Positions 8,176-15,837 of a DNA stretch of 18,070 nucleotides are shown in pieces. The stretch is from contig PLUJ01000271.1 in assembly GCA_003165455.1 (NCBI GenBank), positions 1 through 18,070 on the forward strand. Reading direction: 5' to 3'. Each line of letters opens with the position of its first letter. Position 1 is the stretch's first letter. The DNA comes from Acidobacteriaceae bacterium. Lineage in GTDB: Bacteria > Acidobacteriota > Terriglobia > Terriglobales > Acidobacteriaceae. The notes beneath the pieces were generated by a model, which made no database searches, had not been told where the DNA came from, and worked only from the letters and a program-made list of their open reading frames with translations. The translations under genes were made by a program, and so were the position numbers.

Positions 8176-8598
8176 TCAAGCCTCCCACGGATTGATAACC
8201 GGCACCTGCGTCTTTGCGAATTCGGTCGCGTTGCGTGTGACGACTGTCAGATTATGTTGAAGAGCCGTTGCCGCGAGCAGTCCGTCGATCACCGATAGAG
8301 ATATTCCCTTCAGCTTAACGGCGGCGAGCAAACCCCAGCGATTGGCAATCGCCGTGTCCACGGCAAGAATCCTTCCTGCGAAACGGCTTCCTAACTCAAC
8401 TTCGAGCCAGGTTTCCAAAGGTGCCCGGCGTCTGCTCGGCTGCAATCCTGCTACTCCCTTTCGAATCTCCCCTAGAGTGAGAACGCTCAGATAGAGCAAG
8501 GTTTCATCCGTCGCGTCCATCCATTCCATTACTCGCGGCTCGGGCCTGCTGTGGACTAATTCGGAGATGCAATTCGTGTCCAGCAAAAAGCCGCTCAC
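8176..8598 (-). CDS. vapC: PIN-domain toxin, VapC/FitB type
   Basis: 140 residues from a GTG at 8598 that overlaps the antitoxin stop by 4 bases (GTGA), so translation is coupled. The PIN-domain acidic residues are present: D7 in LLDTNC, E44 in LTLGEI, D105 in SVIDGLLAA, and E126 in the TRNATEF motif where many relatives have Asp. The length is normal for the family. VapC toxins are Mg-dependent ribonucleases that cut tRNA or rRNA and are held inactive by the partner antitoxin. The stop lies 18 bases from the convergent secreted-protein gene, with no obvious terminator between them. The gene symbol denotes the family; the RNA target is unknown. Confidence 0.92.
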   Translation of the reverse strand: MSGFLLDTNCISELVHSRPEPRVMEWMDATDETLLYLSVLTLGEIRKGVAGLQPSRRRAPLETWLEVELGSRFAGRILAVDTAIANRWGLLAAVKLKGISLSVIDGLLAATALQHNLTVVTRNATEFAKTQVPVINPWEA

Positions 8599-8852
8599 AA
8601 TTCAAAGTCGCGACCGGGGTCAGGATCGCGCTCCAAGTCAAGCTCGACGCTCGAGAGGGGGGATTGGCGGAAGAACTGCACCAGGCTCTTAGGCTGATGA
8701 GCTCTTCCGAGGAGACGGTTGTACTGTTCTTCAGCAATCATTACTACCCCATCCTTACCTTGGCGCGTAATGCGCTGCGGACCCTCGGAACGTGTGCGGC
8801 GGAAAACCTCGCTGAAGCGGGCTTTCGCACTCTGAAGTTGCCAGGAATCCAC
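8595..8852 (-). CDS. Phd/YefM-family antitoxin
   Basis: 85 residues from a GTG at 8852. This start is chosen because family members usually begin just before the W-x-L-x-x-A-K-A-R-F motif, and here the frame reads DSWQLQSAKARFSEV at once. The frame stays open to a TTG at 8924 (109 residues), which would lie about 14 bases after the predicted transcription start; neither start has a good Shine-Dalgarno. The N-terminal half is the DNA-binding Phd fold (ITRQGKDGVVMIAEEQY is typical). The Asp/Glu-rich tail (ELDLERDPDPGRDFEL) is the likely toxin-binding segment. It comes first in the operon and overlaps the toxin by 4 bases. It should neutralise the PIN toxin and repress the operon. Confidence 0.86.
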   Translation of the reverse strand: MDSWQLQSAKARFSEVFRRTRSEGPQRITRQGKDGVVMIAEEQYNRLLGRAHQPKSLVQFFRQSPLSSVELDLERDPDPGRDFEL

Positions 8853-8929
8853 AACTGAATGAATAACTTGCGTGGGCGACGGACTATTTTCTTCGCGAGA
8901 GGCTTTCGACAAACGTGGCTCCAATATGA

Positions 8930-8942
8930 CTAGTCTGACTAG
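8930..8942. promoter_or_regulatory. Palindromic operator of the toxin-antitoxin operon
   Basis: CTAGTC-T-GACTAG is a perfect 6-bp dyad around one base. It overlaps a direct repeat of GACTAG (8928 and 8937). It begins 2 bases after the predicted -10 box and covers the expected transcription start, where a bound Phd-type repressor would block initiation. Function is inferred from position. Confidence 0.6.
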
Positions 8943-8944
8943 AC

Positions 8945-8974
8945 ATTATTGTGCTTTCGACCCGTCCCTGTCAA
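8945..8974 (-). promoter_or_regulatory. Sigma70-type promoter of the toxin-antitoxin operon
   Basis: The minus strand reads TTGACA (8974-8969, perfect -35), an 18-base spacer, then AATAAT (8950-8945, five of six matches to TATAAT). The predicted start point is near 8938, inside the palindrome. It is the best promoter match seen in the window. Confidence 0.68.
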
Positions 8975-9080
8975 GTGCCCTTTCTTCGGGACCTGTCGGG
9001 CTCAAATTTACACCTTTAATTCCGGAAGACTGATGGATGCCGAACATCATTCAATCTTCTTGCATCCAACATGACGATTC

Positions 9081-9084
9081 GAGG
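9081..9084 (+). promoter_or_regulatory. Shine-Dalgarno deciding the start at 9090
   Basis: GAGG lies 5 bases before the ATG at 9090. An in-frame GTG at 9084 overlaps this site itself and so is not a likely start. Confidence 0.65.
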
Positions 9085-9089
9085 TGGAT

Positions 9090-9488
9090 ATGGACGAGAA
9101 GGTAATGCAGGAGATATTTCATGAACTTATCTCTTCGCTCGAGGCACTGGATACCCAGAGTTCGGCGATTTCGCAGTTTTTGCAAGACAAGGGTATCGTG
9201 GATTCGAAAGAACTCGCCCCCTATCTGGAACGCGCGGGAAACACCAGCAGCGTTCGGTGGCTGGGTACACGGGTAAGGATCGACTATCTGTTCTCCACCG
9301 GCGCGAAAGATACGCAGGAAGAGGACAACTCCGCGCAGGAAGCTGCCGCTGGAGAAGCAGAGAACCCAGACGGTAACAGCAGGGAAAGCAAGAACAGAGA
9401 AGGTAGGACAGCCGGAAAAGATGCAGCCGAAAAAAATCAAGAAAATGTCGAAGGACCCCAGACCAATGCCGGTAAGCATGCGGCGTGA
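9090..9488 (+). CDS. Small charged protein of unknown function
   Basis: 132 residues with no signal peptide or membrane segment, so probably cytoplasmic. The first 70 residues look folded: a helical start (MDEKVMQEIFHELISSLEAL) followed by a short domain with RWLGTRVRIDYLF near residues 56-68. From about residue 75 onward the sequence is dominated by Glu, Lys, Asn, Gln, Ala and Gly and is probably disordered. It has a good ribosome-binding site. It converges with the patatin-like gene 24 bases away. No family was recognised. A minus-strand frame over the same bases gives an unconvincing Phe/Cys-rich protein, so the plus strand is preferred. Confidence 0.68.
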   Translation: MDEKVMQEIFHELISSLEALDTQSSAISQFLQDKGIVDSKELAPYLERAGNTSSVRWLGTRVRIDYLFSTGAKDTQEEDNSAQEAAAGEAENPDGNSRESKNREGRTAGKDAAEKNQENVEGPQTNAGKHAA

Positions 9489-9512
9489 ACCCTGCCGACA
9501 ACCAGGAGAAGA

Positions 9513-10436
9513 TTAATCCGCGGGTATGGGAGCGGCCCGCTGGACCGGGGTTCGGACTTTCTCGGAAACCGGCGCTTCTGAAACAGCGTCCAGCCACTTG
9601 CGAACTTCAGGCAAAGCCTGGCGCATTGCCACTTCGCCGGAGCGAATTAATTCATCGACGCGTTTGAAGTCGTCATACGCGAAGCCCGCCACATCGGGCT
9701 CGACCACCAGGTCGGCTGCACCGCGCCACAAATGGCTCATCTTGTCCTGGGCAATGGCGAACGATTGACCGATTACGTCGAAGAGATGCCGCGGCACACC
9801 ATCCTTCGACCACTGGCCTTTCAAATGAACCGCCAGCACCCGGTCCGCGCCCATGTCGCGCAACGGGCGCGTGGGCACAGGATGAGAGAGCATGCCATCC
9901 ACCAGCCAGCGTTCTCGAATGTTCACCGGCAGGAACATTCCGGGATAGGCGCAACTGGCTCGTACAGGATCGGTGATGGAGCCGGAGTGAAAAACCACGC
10001 CTTCGCCAGTGTTGAAGTCGGTTGCCGTTACTCCCAGAGGAATCCGCAATTCTTCAAAGGAATTCACCTTTAAAGTGCGGGTCAGGAAGGAAACCATTCG
10101 ATCATTGGAAGCGAAGCCGTACCGCGAAACGGTCCAGCGAGCAAAAGTTGTGAAGCGGCAGGAACGCGCCACTTTTTCCAGGTCCTCAATGGAGACACCG
10201 CTGCAATAGACGGCGCCGATGAGCGCGCCTACACTTGTGCCAGCAACCATGCTCACGGGGATGGCTTCCTCTTCCAGCACCTTCAGGACGCCGATATGAG
10301 CCATGCCGCGGGCAAAACCGCCTCCCAGTGCTAGGCCGATGGCGGGAATTCGCGGCTCACCGGTCGCTGCCGTTTTGCGCGAGAGTTCCCGACCGAAAGC
10401 TTGCACTGATCGGACAATCTTGCCAATGCTTTTCAC
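9513..10436 (-). CDS. Patatin-like phospholipase (RssA-type)
   Basis: 307 residues from a GTG at 10436, with GGAG 5 bases upstream. All patatin motifs are present: the oxyanion-hole glycine loop G38-G-G-F-A-R-G44, the nucleophile S68 in the G-x-S-x-G motif (GTSVG), and the catalytic Asp D180 in the DG motif. The Ser-Asp dyad is therefore intact and lipid acyl-hydrolase activity is expected. There is no signal peptide or transmembrane segment; the short basic N-terminus suggests a cytoplasmic or membrane-associated protein, like the bacterial RssA/YchK group rather than secreted ExoU-type toxins. The C-terminal 60 residues after the domain look helical. Its physiological substrate is unknown. 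Confidence 0.92.
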   Translation of the reverse strand: MKSIGKIVRSVQAFGRELSRKTAATGEPRIPAIGLALGGGFARGMAHIGVLKVLEEEAIPVSMVAGTSVGALIGAVYCSGVSIEDLEKVARSCRFTTFARWTVSRYGFASNDRMVSFLTRTLKVNSFEELRIPLGVTATDFNTGEGVVFHSGSITDPVRASCAYPGMFLPVNIRERWLVDGMLSHPVPTRPLRDMGADRVLAVHLKGQWSKDGVPRHLFDVIGQSFAIAQDKMSHLWRGAADLVVEPDVAGFAYDDFKRVDELIRSGEVAMRQALPEVRKWLDAVSEAPVSEKVRTPVQRAAPIPAD

Positions 10437-10631
10437 CGTGACTCCATACCCGTGGTCCGCGCTTTAACACGTCCGAATCAACGATCTTTAAGATGCCATA
10501 GTCTCCATTTCCGCAGTAGGGCTCGATAGTGCCATTCTTCCATTACTTTCGGCCGCATCGAACTGCATCGATTGCAATCACCGCTCCCCTCGGGTCGTGA
10601 CTAACTCATGTAGTTCTGCTAACTTACAGTG

Positions 10632-11120
10632 ATGGTGAGGGAGATTTCGTCGGGCGGGGTAGTGATTCGCAAGCGCGAGGATGCTTGGTGGATGGCGGCC
10701 ATTCAACCCGCGGGCGCTCCCTCTGGAGATTCGAAGGGAACCAGGAAGCGTCCATCTAAGCCTGTCCTGGCCCTGCCGAAGGGCCTAGTCGACGCCGGAG
10801 AGAAGGCTTTGGATACTGCTGTGCGCGAGGTTTTCGAGGAAACCGGAGTAACGGCGGAGGTCATTACAAAGCTCGGGGACATCAAGTACGTTTATTCGAG
10901 GAGCTGGGGAGATGGACAACGCGTATTCAAGATCGTCAGCTTCTATCTGATGCGATATGTGTCCGGTCGAATTAACCAGATCGCCGACGAGATGAGGGTT
11001 GAAGTGGCGAAAGCGCGCTGGGTGCTCCTGGAAGACGCTCCGAAGCTGCTCGCCTATACGGGTGAAAAACAAATGGCGCAGCGCGCGATTGAGCATGTGA
11101 TTGCGCATCCGGAGTTATGA
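10632..11120 (+). CDS. Nudix hydrolase
   Basis: 162 residues from the ATG at 10632; a GTG at 10629 and another at 10635 are also in frame, and no Shine-Dalgarno decides between them. The Nudix box is complete at residues 51-73: G51, E57, the R65-E66 pair, E69-E70 and the closing G72, matching G-x5-E-x7-R-E-U-x-E-E-x-G-U. The family hydrolyses nucleoside diphosphates linked to another group, using Mg ions bound by the box glutamates. The N-terminal SSGGVVIRK strand and an inserted basic Pro-rich loop (about 30-44) before the box resemble the Ap4A/NTP-hydrolase (MutT-like) group, but the substrate cannot be fixed. Its stop overlaps an ATG of the next reading frame by 4 bases. Confidence 0.9.
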   Translation: MVREISSGGVVIRKREDAWWMAAIQPAGAPSGDSKGTRKRPSKPVLALPKGLVDAGEKALDTAVREVFEETGVTAEVITKLGDIKYVYSRSWGDGQRVFKIVSFYLMRYVSGRINQIADEMRVEVAKARWVLLEDAPKLLAYTGEKQMAQRAIEHVIAHPEL

Positions 11121-11228
11121 GGAAAAGTGCGGTGCTAAAAATTGTCAGGGTACCGCTTTTCATGCCGCATCGATTCGTAAGATGTAACGCTTGCTCGCTC
11201 ACGCATCGTAAGTTCATTTCACTCCACC

Positions 11229-11233
11229 AGAGG
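11229..11233 (+). promoter_or_regulatory. Shine-Dalgarno favouring the GTG start at 11240
   Basis: AGAGG lies 6 bases before the GTG at 11240. With the signal peptide that begins there, it argues against the longer frame from the ATG at 11117. Confidence 0.5.
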
Positions 11234-11239
11234 CCGCGC

Positions 11240-11680
11240 GTGCATGCGGGCGGGGGACGACGAAGGACACTTTTTGCCTCACTGTACGTCGCCTCATTCA
11301 TCCTTTACACAGCGTTTTCGCAGACGCCAGCGGCAGGTAAGACGAAGCCATCGGACGCTTTGGATTCCAACTACGGACCGGCCCTCGCAGCGGCCGACCA
11401 TTTCCTCCAATTCTGGCAATCGGGGGACGTGGAGAATGGGATGGCTTTGTTGAGCACTCATGCCAAAGCTGGAATCACAGTCGATGGTCTTGACCGGTTT
11501 TTTTCAAACCCTGTATCCGCCTACGAAATTGGCCTCGGCAAGCGGTTGAAGCACGGGAGCTATGAGTTCCCCATCGCGGTGATCGATGCTCCGGGCAATC
11601 GCCGGCGGCATCGCCATTTTTCCAGCATCATCGTGGTGAACACTGGCAACAGCGACTGGGCGGTGGATAAACTGCCATAG
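11240..11680 (+). CDS. Small secreted protein, possibly NTF2/SnoaL-like
   Basis: 146 residues from a GTG at 11240, chosen because AGAGG lies 6 bases upstream and the protein then opens with a signal peptide: three Arg, a hydrophobic stretch (LFASLYVASFILYTAF), and likely cleavage near SQT. The alternative is the ATG at 11117, which overlaps the Nudix stop as ATGA; it adds 41 residues that bury the signal sequence. The mature part starts with a helix (ALAAADHFLQFWQSGDVENG), then short strands, and ends with SSIIVVNTGNSDWAVDKLP. That pattern is like small NTF2-fold secreted proteins, but the match is weak. It follows the Nudix gene closely, so co-transcription is likely. Confidence 0.65.
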   Translation: MHAGGGRRRTLFASLYVASFILYTAFSQTPAAGKTKPSDALDSNYGPALAAADHFLQFWQSGDVENGMALLSTHAKAGITVDGLDRFFSNPVSAYEIGLGKRLKHGSYEFPIAVIDAPGNRRRHRHFSSIIVVNTGNSDWAVDKLP

Positions 11681-11682
11681 GA

Positions 11683-11766
11683 GAAGATTGACGATTGCCA
11701 ATTGCCGCCGGGGAAGCGGCCTTAGATTCCCAATTGGTAATCGGAAGTTGGCAATTGGCAATCTTC
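11683..11766. repeat. CCAATTG inverted-repeat cluster upstream of fadN
   Basis: Three copies of a GATT-x-CCAATTG unit fill this gap. GATTGCCAATTGCC at 11693-11706 has an exact inverted copy at 11750-11763. Between them GATTCCCAATTGGTAATC (11725-11742) is itself a palindrome with one mismatched pair. An outer GAAGATTG (11683-11690) also matches CAATCTTC (11759-11766), so two alternative foldings are possible. The cluster starts 3 bases after the stop at 11680 and ends 37 bases before the fadN ATG. It could be a dispersed intergenic repeat or a set of operator sites controlling fadN. Confidence 0.65.
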
Positions 11767-11803
11767 ACACCCTTTAGCTCGAACTCGCATTACTGAGGAT
11801 GAA

Positions 11804-14269
11804 ATGAAGCGCATTCATAGAGTCGCTGTCTTAGGCGCGGGGACCATGGGCGCCCGCATCGCCGCACACTTCGCCAATGCCGGAGTTCCCAGCTTTTTGT
11901 TCGATATTGTTCCGGCAGGTGTTGCGCCCGACGCCGGGCCTGCGGCACGAAACAAAATCGCCGCCGCCGGACTTGAGGGAGCCAAGAAATCCAAACCAGC
12001 CGCCTTCATGGATGCCTCGCTCGCCCGCTTCGTTACCGTCGGCAACTTCGAGGATGATCTGGAGAAGCTTGCTGAAGTGGATTGGATTATCGAAGCGGTG
12101 GTCGAAAATCTCGAACTCAAGCGAGCGCTGTTGAAGAAGGTCGAGGCGATCCGCAAGCCCGGCACCATCATCACTACAAATACCAGCGGGCTGCCGGTGG
12201 GAAAAATTGCGGAAGGTTTTTCGGACGATTTTCGCCGTTGCTGGTTCGGGACACATTTCTTCAATCCTCCGCGATACATGCGACTACTCGAATTAATTCC
12301 CACGCCAGAAGCCAATCGAGAGCTGATCGATGCGGTTTCAGATTTCTGCGACACGCGTATGGGCAAAGGCGTGGTGCTGGCGAAAGATACTCCAAATTTT
12401 ATTGGGAATCGCATCGGAACATTTTCCGTCTTGAATGTAATGCGATTGATGCAGGAGATGGACCTCAGCATAGAAGAGGTCGATGCGCTGACGGGACAAG
12501 CCGTAGGCTGGCCGAAGTCGGCAACGTTCCGCACCATCGATTTGGTAGGGCTCGACATTCTGGGACATGTCGTCGGCAACATGACCGCCAACGTTCGCGA
12601 CGAGCGCAGTGAACTGACGTTGCCCAACTTCTTCACGCAGATGCTCGAGCGCAAATGGCTGGGAGACAAAACCAAGGGCGGTTTCTACAAGAAAGCGAAA
12701 AGTGCAGAGGGAAAGGAAGACGAGCGCCTGGCCCTAGACTGGAAGACCTTAGAGTATCGTCAGCGACAGAAACCGAAATTTGCCGCGCTCGATATGGCCA
12801 AAAATATTGACGAAATTGCCGCTCGATTGCGCATGCTGCTTGGACTGGAAGGCCCCGAACCTCAGAAGGCTGGGCCGCAGAAGGGGGATAAGGCTGGCGC
12901 GTTTCTATGGTCGGCCTTGTCCGATCTTTGGACCTACGCGGCAAATCGTGTTCCCGAGATATCAGACTCCATTGTCGAGATCGATCGCGCCATGCGCCTG
13001 GGATTTAACTGGGAGTTGGGACCGTTCGAGCTCTGGGACGCCGCGGGAGTGGAAGCAACCGTCACCCGCATGAAGACAGAGGGCAAGCCAATCTCTGCAA
13101 ACGTGGAAAAGCTATTGGCTGCGGGAAAAAAGTCGTGGTACGAGGATGAGGCGAATTCGCCGGCTGGACGTAAGTACTGGGATGTAAGCACTGACAACTG
13201 GAAACAAGTACAGGTATCCGCTGGAGTGTGGTCGGTCGCGGTTGCGAAGAAATCCAAAGGTGTGGTTAAGAAAAACTCCGGGGCCTCACTCGTCGACCTC
13301 GGCGACGGAGTTGGCTGCATCGAGTTCCACAGCAAGATGAATTCGCTCGGAGCCGACATCATGGGGCTGATTCTGCAAACCCTGAAACCCGGCGGACCCG
13401 GCGATCATTTCGACGCATTCGTCATTACCAACGATGCCACGAATTTTTCCGTTGGTGCGAATTTGATGCTGCTGCTGATGAGCGTGCAGGAAGAAGAATG
13501 GGACGATGTCGATCTGGTGATCCGCCAATTCCAGGCCATGACGCAGGCGATCAAATTCTCTCCGAAACCATTGGTAAGCGCGCCGTTCGGATTGTGCCTA
13601 GGCGGCGGCACGGAAATTTCTCTACACGCCGCAGCGCGGCAGCCCCATGCTGAACTTTATACCGGCTTGGTTGAAGTTGGCGTTGGGCTACTGCCCGGCG
13701 GCGGAGGGTGCAAGGAGATGTTATTGCGTGCGGTAGATTCCGCCGGTGCGGCAAAAGGGGGCAAAGTTTCCGGTGAAACGCTCGCGGGATCCATCGAAAT
13801 GCTGGAGGCGATGAAGAGAGCTTTTGAGACCATTGCGACAGCCAAGGTGGCTACCTCTGCGCACGAGGCGCGTGGGCTTGGTTTTCTCCGCGAGAGTGAT
13901 CGCATTACAATGAACCGTGAGCGCGTATTGTCCGAGGCGAAAACTCGCGCGCTCGAACTCGTCCGGGCGGGCTACGAAGCTCCCATAGCACGCGCGGATA
14001 TTCCCGCTCCAGGGGAAAGCCTCCTCGGCACGCTGAAGATGGGCATTCACTTGATGCGACAGGGCGCCTACATTACGGATTACGAAGTGAAGCTGGGCGG
14101 GAAAATCGCCGAAGTGCTCTGCGGCGGCAACGTCACTCCAGGAACTCCGGTGAGCGAACAATATATTCTCGATCTGGAACGCGAAGGATTTAAATCCCTG
14201 TGTGGCGAGAAGAAAACGCAGGAGCGCATTCAGTACACGTTGAAGACGGGAAAGACGCTGCGGAATTGA
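11804..14269 (+). CDS. fadN: FadN-type 3-hydroxyacyl-CoA dehydrogenase / enoyl-CoA hydratase
   Basis: 821 residues from the ATG at 11804, with GAGG 5 bases upstream. The NAD-binding dehydrogenase domain comes first (G11-A-G-T-M-G16). The catalytic His H151 lies in the HFFNPP motif. A dehydrogenase C-terminal domain follows (about 195-420). The C-terminal part (about 490-720) is a crotonase fold: E604 in GGGTE and E624 in the VEVGVG segment correspond to the two catalytic glutamates of enoyl-CoA hydratases, 20 residues apart as in FadB. The dehydrogenase-first order matches Bacillus FadN rather than proteobacterial FadB. It should hydrate enoyl-CoA and oxidise 3-hydroxyacyl-CoA during fatty-acid degradation. 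The thiolase and acyl-CoA dehydrogenase genes further right supply the other steps. The symbol is by domain order only. Confidence 0.93.
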   Translation: MKRIHRVAVLGAGTMGARIAAHFANAGVPSFLFDIVPAGVAPDAGPAARNKIAAAGLEGAKKSKPAAFMDASLARFVTVGNFEDDLEKLAEVDWIIEAVVENLELKRALLKKVEAIRKPGTIITTNTSGLPVGKIAEGFSDDFRRCWFGTHFFNPPRYMRLLELIPTPEANRELIDAVSDFCDTRMGKGVVLAKDTPNFIGNRIGTFSVLNVMRLMQEMDLSIEEVDALTGQAVGWPKSATFRTIDLVGLDILGHVVGNMTANVRDERSELTLPNFFTQMLERKWLGDKTKGGFYKKAKSAEGKEDERLALDWKTLEYRQRQKPKFAALDMAKNIDEIAARLRMLLGLEGPEPQKAGPQKGDKAGAFLWSALSDLWTYAANRVPEISDSIVEIDRAMRLGFNWELGPFELWDAAGVEATVTRMKTEGKPISANVEKLLAAGKKSWYEDEANSPAGRKYWDVSTDNWKQVQVSAGVWSVAVAKKSKGVVKKNSGASLVDLGDGVGCIEFHSKMNSLGADIMGLILQTLKPGGPGDHFDAFVITNDATNFSVGANLMLLLMSVQEEEWDDVDLVIRQFQAMTQAIKFSPKPLVSAPFGLCLGGGTEISLHAAARQPHAELYTGLVEVGVGLLPGGGGCKEMLLRAVDSAGAAKGGKVSGETLAGSIEMLEAMKRAFETIATAKVATSAHEARGLGFLRESDRITMNRERVLSEAKTRALELVRAGYEAPIARADIPAPGESLLGTLKMGIHLMRQGAYITDYEVKLGGKIAEVLCGGNVTPGTPVSEQYILDLEREGFKSLCGEKKTQERIQYTLKTGKTLRN

Positions 14270-14287
14270 GAGTCGCGAAGGAGACCG

Positions 14288-15034
14288 ATGAATTCCAGAA
14301 AACTACGCCTACCGTTATTGATCCTTTTAGCGGCATCCTTTGCTCATGCCGGCGAAATCCAGAACGGGGAAGACGTCTTGCGAGCCATGCATGATCGGTT
14401 TGCGAATACATAGTATGAAACCTTGACCTTCGACCAGAAGAGTACGACCTACAATCCTGACGGCACCACGAAGGTGGATAGCTGGCACGAGGCCTTGTCA
14501 GTGCCCGGGAAACTGCGCATTGATATTGGAGCGCCAAGCGACGGCAACGGATATCTTCTTGTCGATGGAACGGTCACAGGCTTTCATGCCGGCAAGGAAT
14601 CGGGCACGAGGCCGCTGGTGAATATGGTTCTGGTCCTGGGGTTCGACGTCTACCGGCAGGCTCCTGAGGAAACTATTAAAGTCGTGAAAGCCGAAGGCTA
14701 CGACCTCACCAAGGTCCACGAAGAAACCTGGAATGGGCAATCGGTCTACGTGGTCGGCGCAGACAAAGGCGACTTGCACTCCAAACAGTTCTGGGTGGAT
14801 AAGAGCCGAATGCTGTTCCTGCGCCTCTTTGAGCCCCAGCAGAGTGATCCAAAGAACTCCCAGGAAATAATCTTCCAGGACTATCGAGAAATGGCAGGCG
14901 GCTGGGTGGCCGCGCGAGTTGAAGTGAAGGTCGACGGCAAGACGGTCTTCACCGAAGACTACTCCGATATCAAGACGAACGTAAAGCTCAGCCCATCGAC
15001 GTTCGATCCCAAGCAATTCAATTCGGCTCATTGA
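14288..15034 (+). pseudogene. LolA-like periplasmic protein, broken by an in-frame amber codon
   Basis: The frame starts at the ATG at 14288 (AAGGAG just upstream, 18 bases after fadN) with a clear signal peptide (residues 1-21, ending AHA). A TAG stop falls at codon 42 (14411-14413). The same frame then continues for 206 codons of protein-like sequence to the TGA at 15034, giving 248 residues if the TAG is read as one amino acid. The residues flanking the stop (FANT-stop-YETLTF) suggest an original TGG (Trp), one base away. The downstream part has the strand-rich pattern of LolA-like outer-membrane lipoprotein-sorting proteins, including a stretch ending DPKQF. It may be a fresh pseudogene, a sequencing error, or an amber read-through. 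Translation restarting at the TTG at 14423 would lack a signal peptide. Confidence 0.78.
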
Positions 15035-15157
15035 GAAGCCGCGGGCCGATAACTGCTTAGGATCCCTGCCATTGCGGCGCGGCCTTCGGAAGGCAATCCA
15101 AACTAGATCCTCCAGCGTACCTCTTGTGAAGACGTAAAAACGAAAGGAAACCTTCAC

Positions 15158-15706
15158 ATGAAGAATCGCAACTTTGCAATTCTGCTTGCAGTGTTCGCAA
15201 TGACATTTGCAAGCATGAGCTTCGCTCAAAATCCGATGGTGGGCGGTCATGACATGTCGCCCCAGAAAAACATTATTCAAAACGCGATGAACTCCGACGA
15301 CCATACCACCCTGGTCGCAGCGGTGAAAGCAGCTGGATTGGTGGACACGCTCGAGGGCGCGGGGCCCTTCACGGTTTTTGCGCCCACCAACGAAGCCTTC
15401 GCGAAACTGCCGGCCGGCACGGTGGATAATCTGCTCAAGCCGGAAAATAAAGATCAACTCGTCAAAATCCTTACGTATCACGTGGTTCCCGGCAAGGTCA
15501 CATCCAACGATTTGAAGAAGATGATCAAGCAAGGACACGGCACCGCCGAGCTAACCACAGTGGAAGGCGGCAAACTGGAAGCGATGATGCAAGGCGGCAA
15601 GATTGTTCTGAAGGACGAGAAGGGCGGCACCGCGACTGTGACCATTCCAAATGTCATGCAGTCCAACGGCGTAATCCACGTGATTGATGCCGTTTTGATG
15701 CCGTAA
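15158..15706 (+). CDS. Secreted fasciclin (FAS1) domain protein
   Basis: 182 residues from the ATG at 15158, with AAGGA 9 bases upstream. The signal peptide ends after A23 (SFA-QN). A single FAS1 domain follows (about 37-182) with the two conserved boxes: H1 (GPFTVFAPTNEAF) and H2 (ILTYHVVPG), and the usual ending NGVIHVIDAVLMP. FAS1 proteins are extracellular adhesion or surface-binding domains in bacteria; no enzyme activity is expected. The Met-rich segment before the domain (MVGGHDMS) is unusual but short. The gene has its own terminator and lies between the beta-oxidation genes without an obvious functional link. Confidence 0.92.
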   Translation: MKNRNFAILLAVFAMTFASMSFAQNPMVGGHDMSPQKNIIQNAMNSDDHTTLVAAVKAAGLVDTLEGAGPFTVFAPTNEAFAKLPAGTVDNLLKPENKDQLVKILTYHVVPGKVTSNDLKKMIKQGHGTAELTTVEGGKLEAMMQGGKIVLKDEKGGTATVTIPNVMQSNGVIHVIDAVLMP

Positions 15707-15723
15707 GTACGAGGCCGTACTTA
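15704..15723 (+). other. Hairpin overlapping the fasciclin stop codon
   Basis: TAAGTACG (15704-15711), whose first three bases are the stop codon, pairs perfectly with CGTACTTA (15716-15723) around a 4-base loop. No T-run follows. It could protect the 3' end of the message or slow the terminating ribosome. Confidence 0.4.
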
Positions 15724-15744
15724 AGTTGGATCGGAAGTTCGGTT

Positions 15745-15776
15745 GAGGCGCTCCTTAGAGGGCGCCTCCTCTTTTT
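15745..15776 (+). terminator. Rho-independent terminator of the fasciclin gene
   Basis: GAGGCGC (15745-15751) pairs with GCGCCTC (15762-15768) around a 10-base loop that can pair further. It is followed by CTCTTTTT, ending in five T. It lies 39 bases after the stop at 15706. Confidence 0.82.
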
Positions 15777-15837
15777 CCCGGCTGATTTTTTCTGACTCCA
15801 GCTCGTAGCGAATGAACCCACTGATGAGTTGGCTTCG

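Noticed and set aside
9051..9479. 142-codon minus-strand frame opposite the small charged protein
   Set aside because: Phe/Cys-rich composition reflects the complement of a Glu/Lys-rich gene. The plus-strand gene has a good ribosome-binding site.
11815..12675. 286-codon minus-strand frame inside fadN
   Set aside because: Ser- and Arg-rich product antisense to the conserved dehydrogenase domain; typical shadow of a GC-rich gene.
15079..15096. GC-rich hairpin (GCCTT/AAGGC) upstream of the fasciclin gene as a terminator
   Set aside because: The stem is short and no T-run follows on either strand; not enough for a terminator or attenuator call.
14498..15538. 346-codon open frame on the minus strand across the LolA-like and fasciclin genes
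   Set aside because: It runs antisense to two genes with clear families. Its product is rich in His, Arg and Phe with no recognisable domain. It is best explained as a shadow frame, though its length and its span of an intergenic region are unusual.
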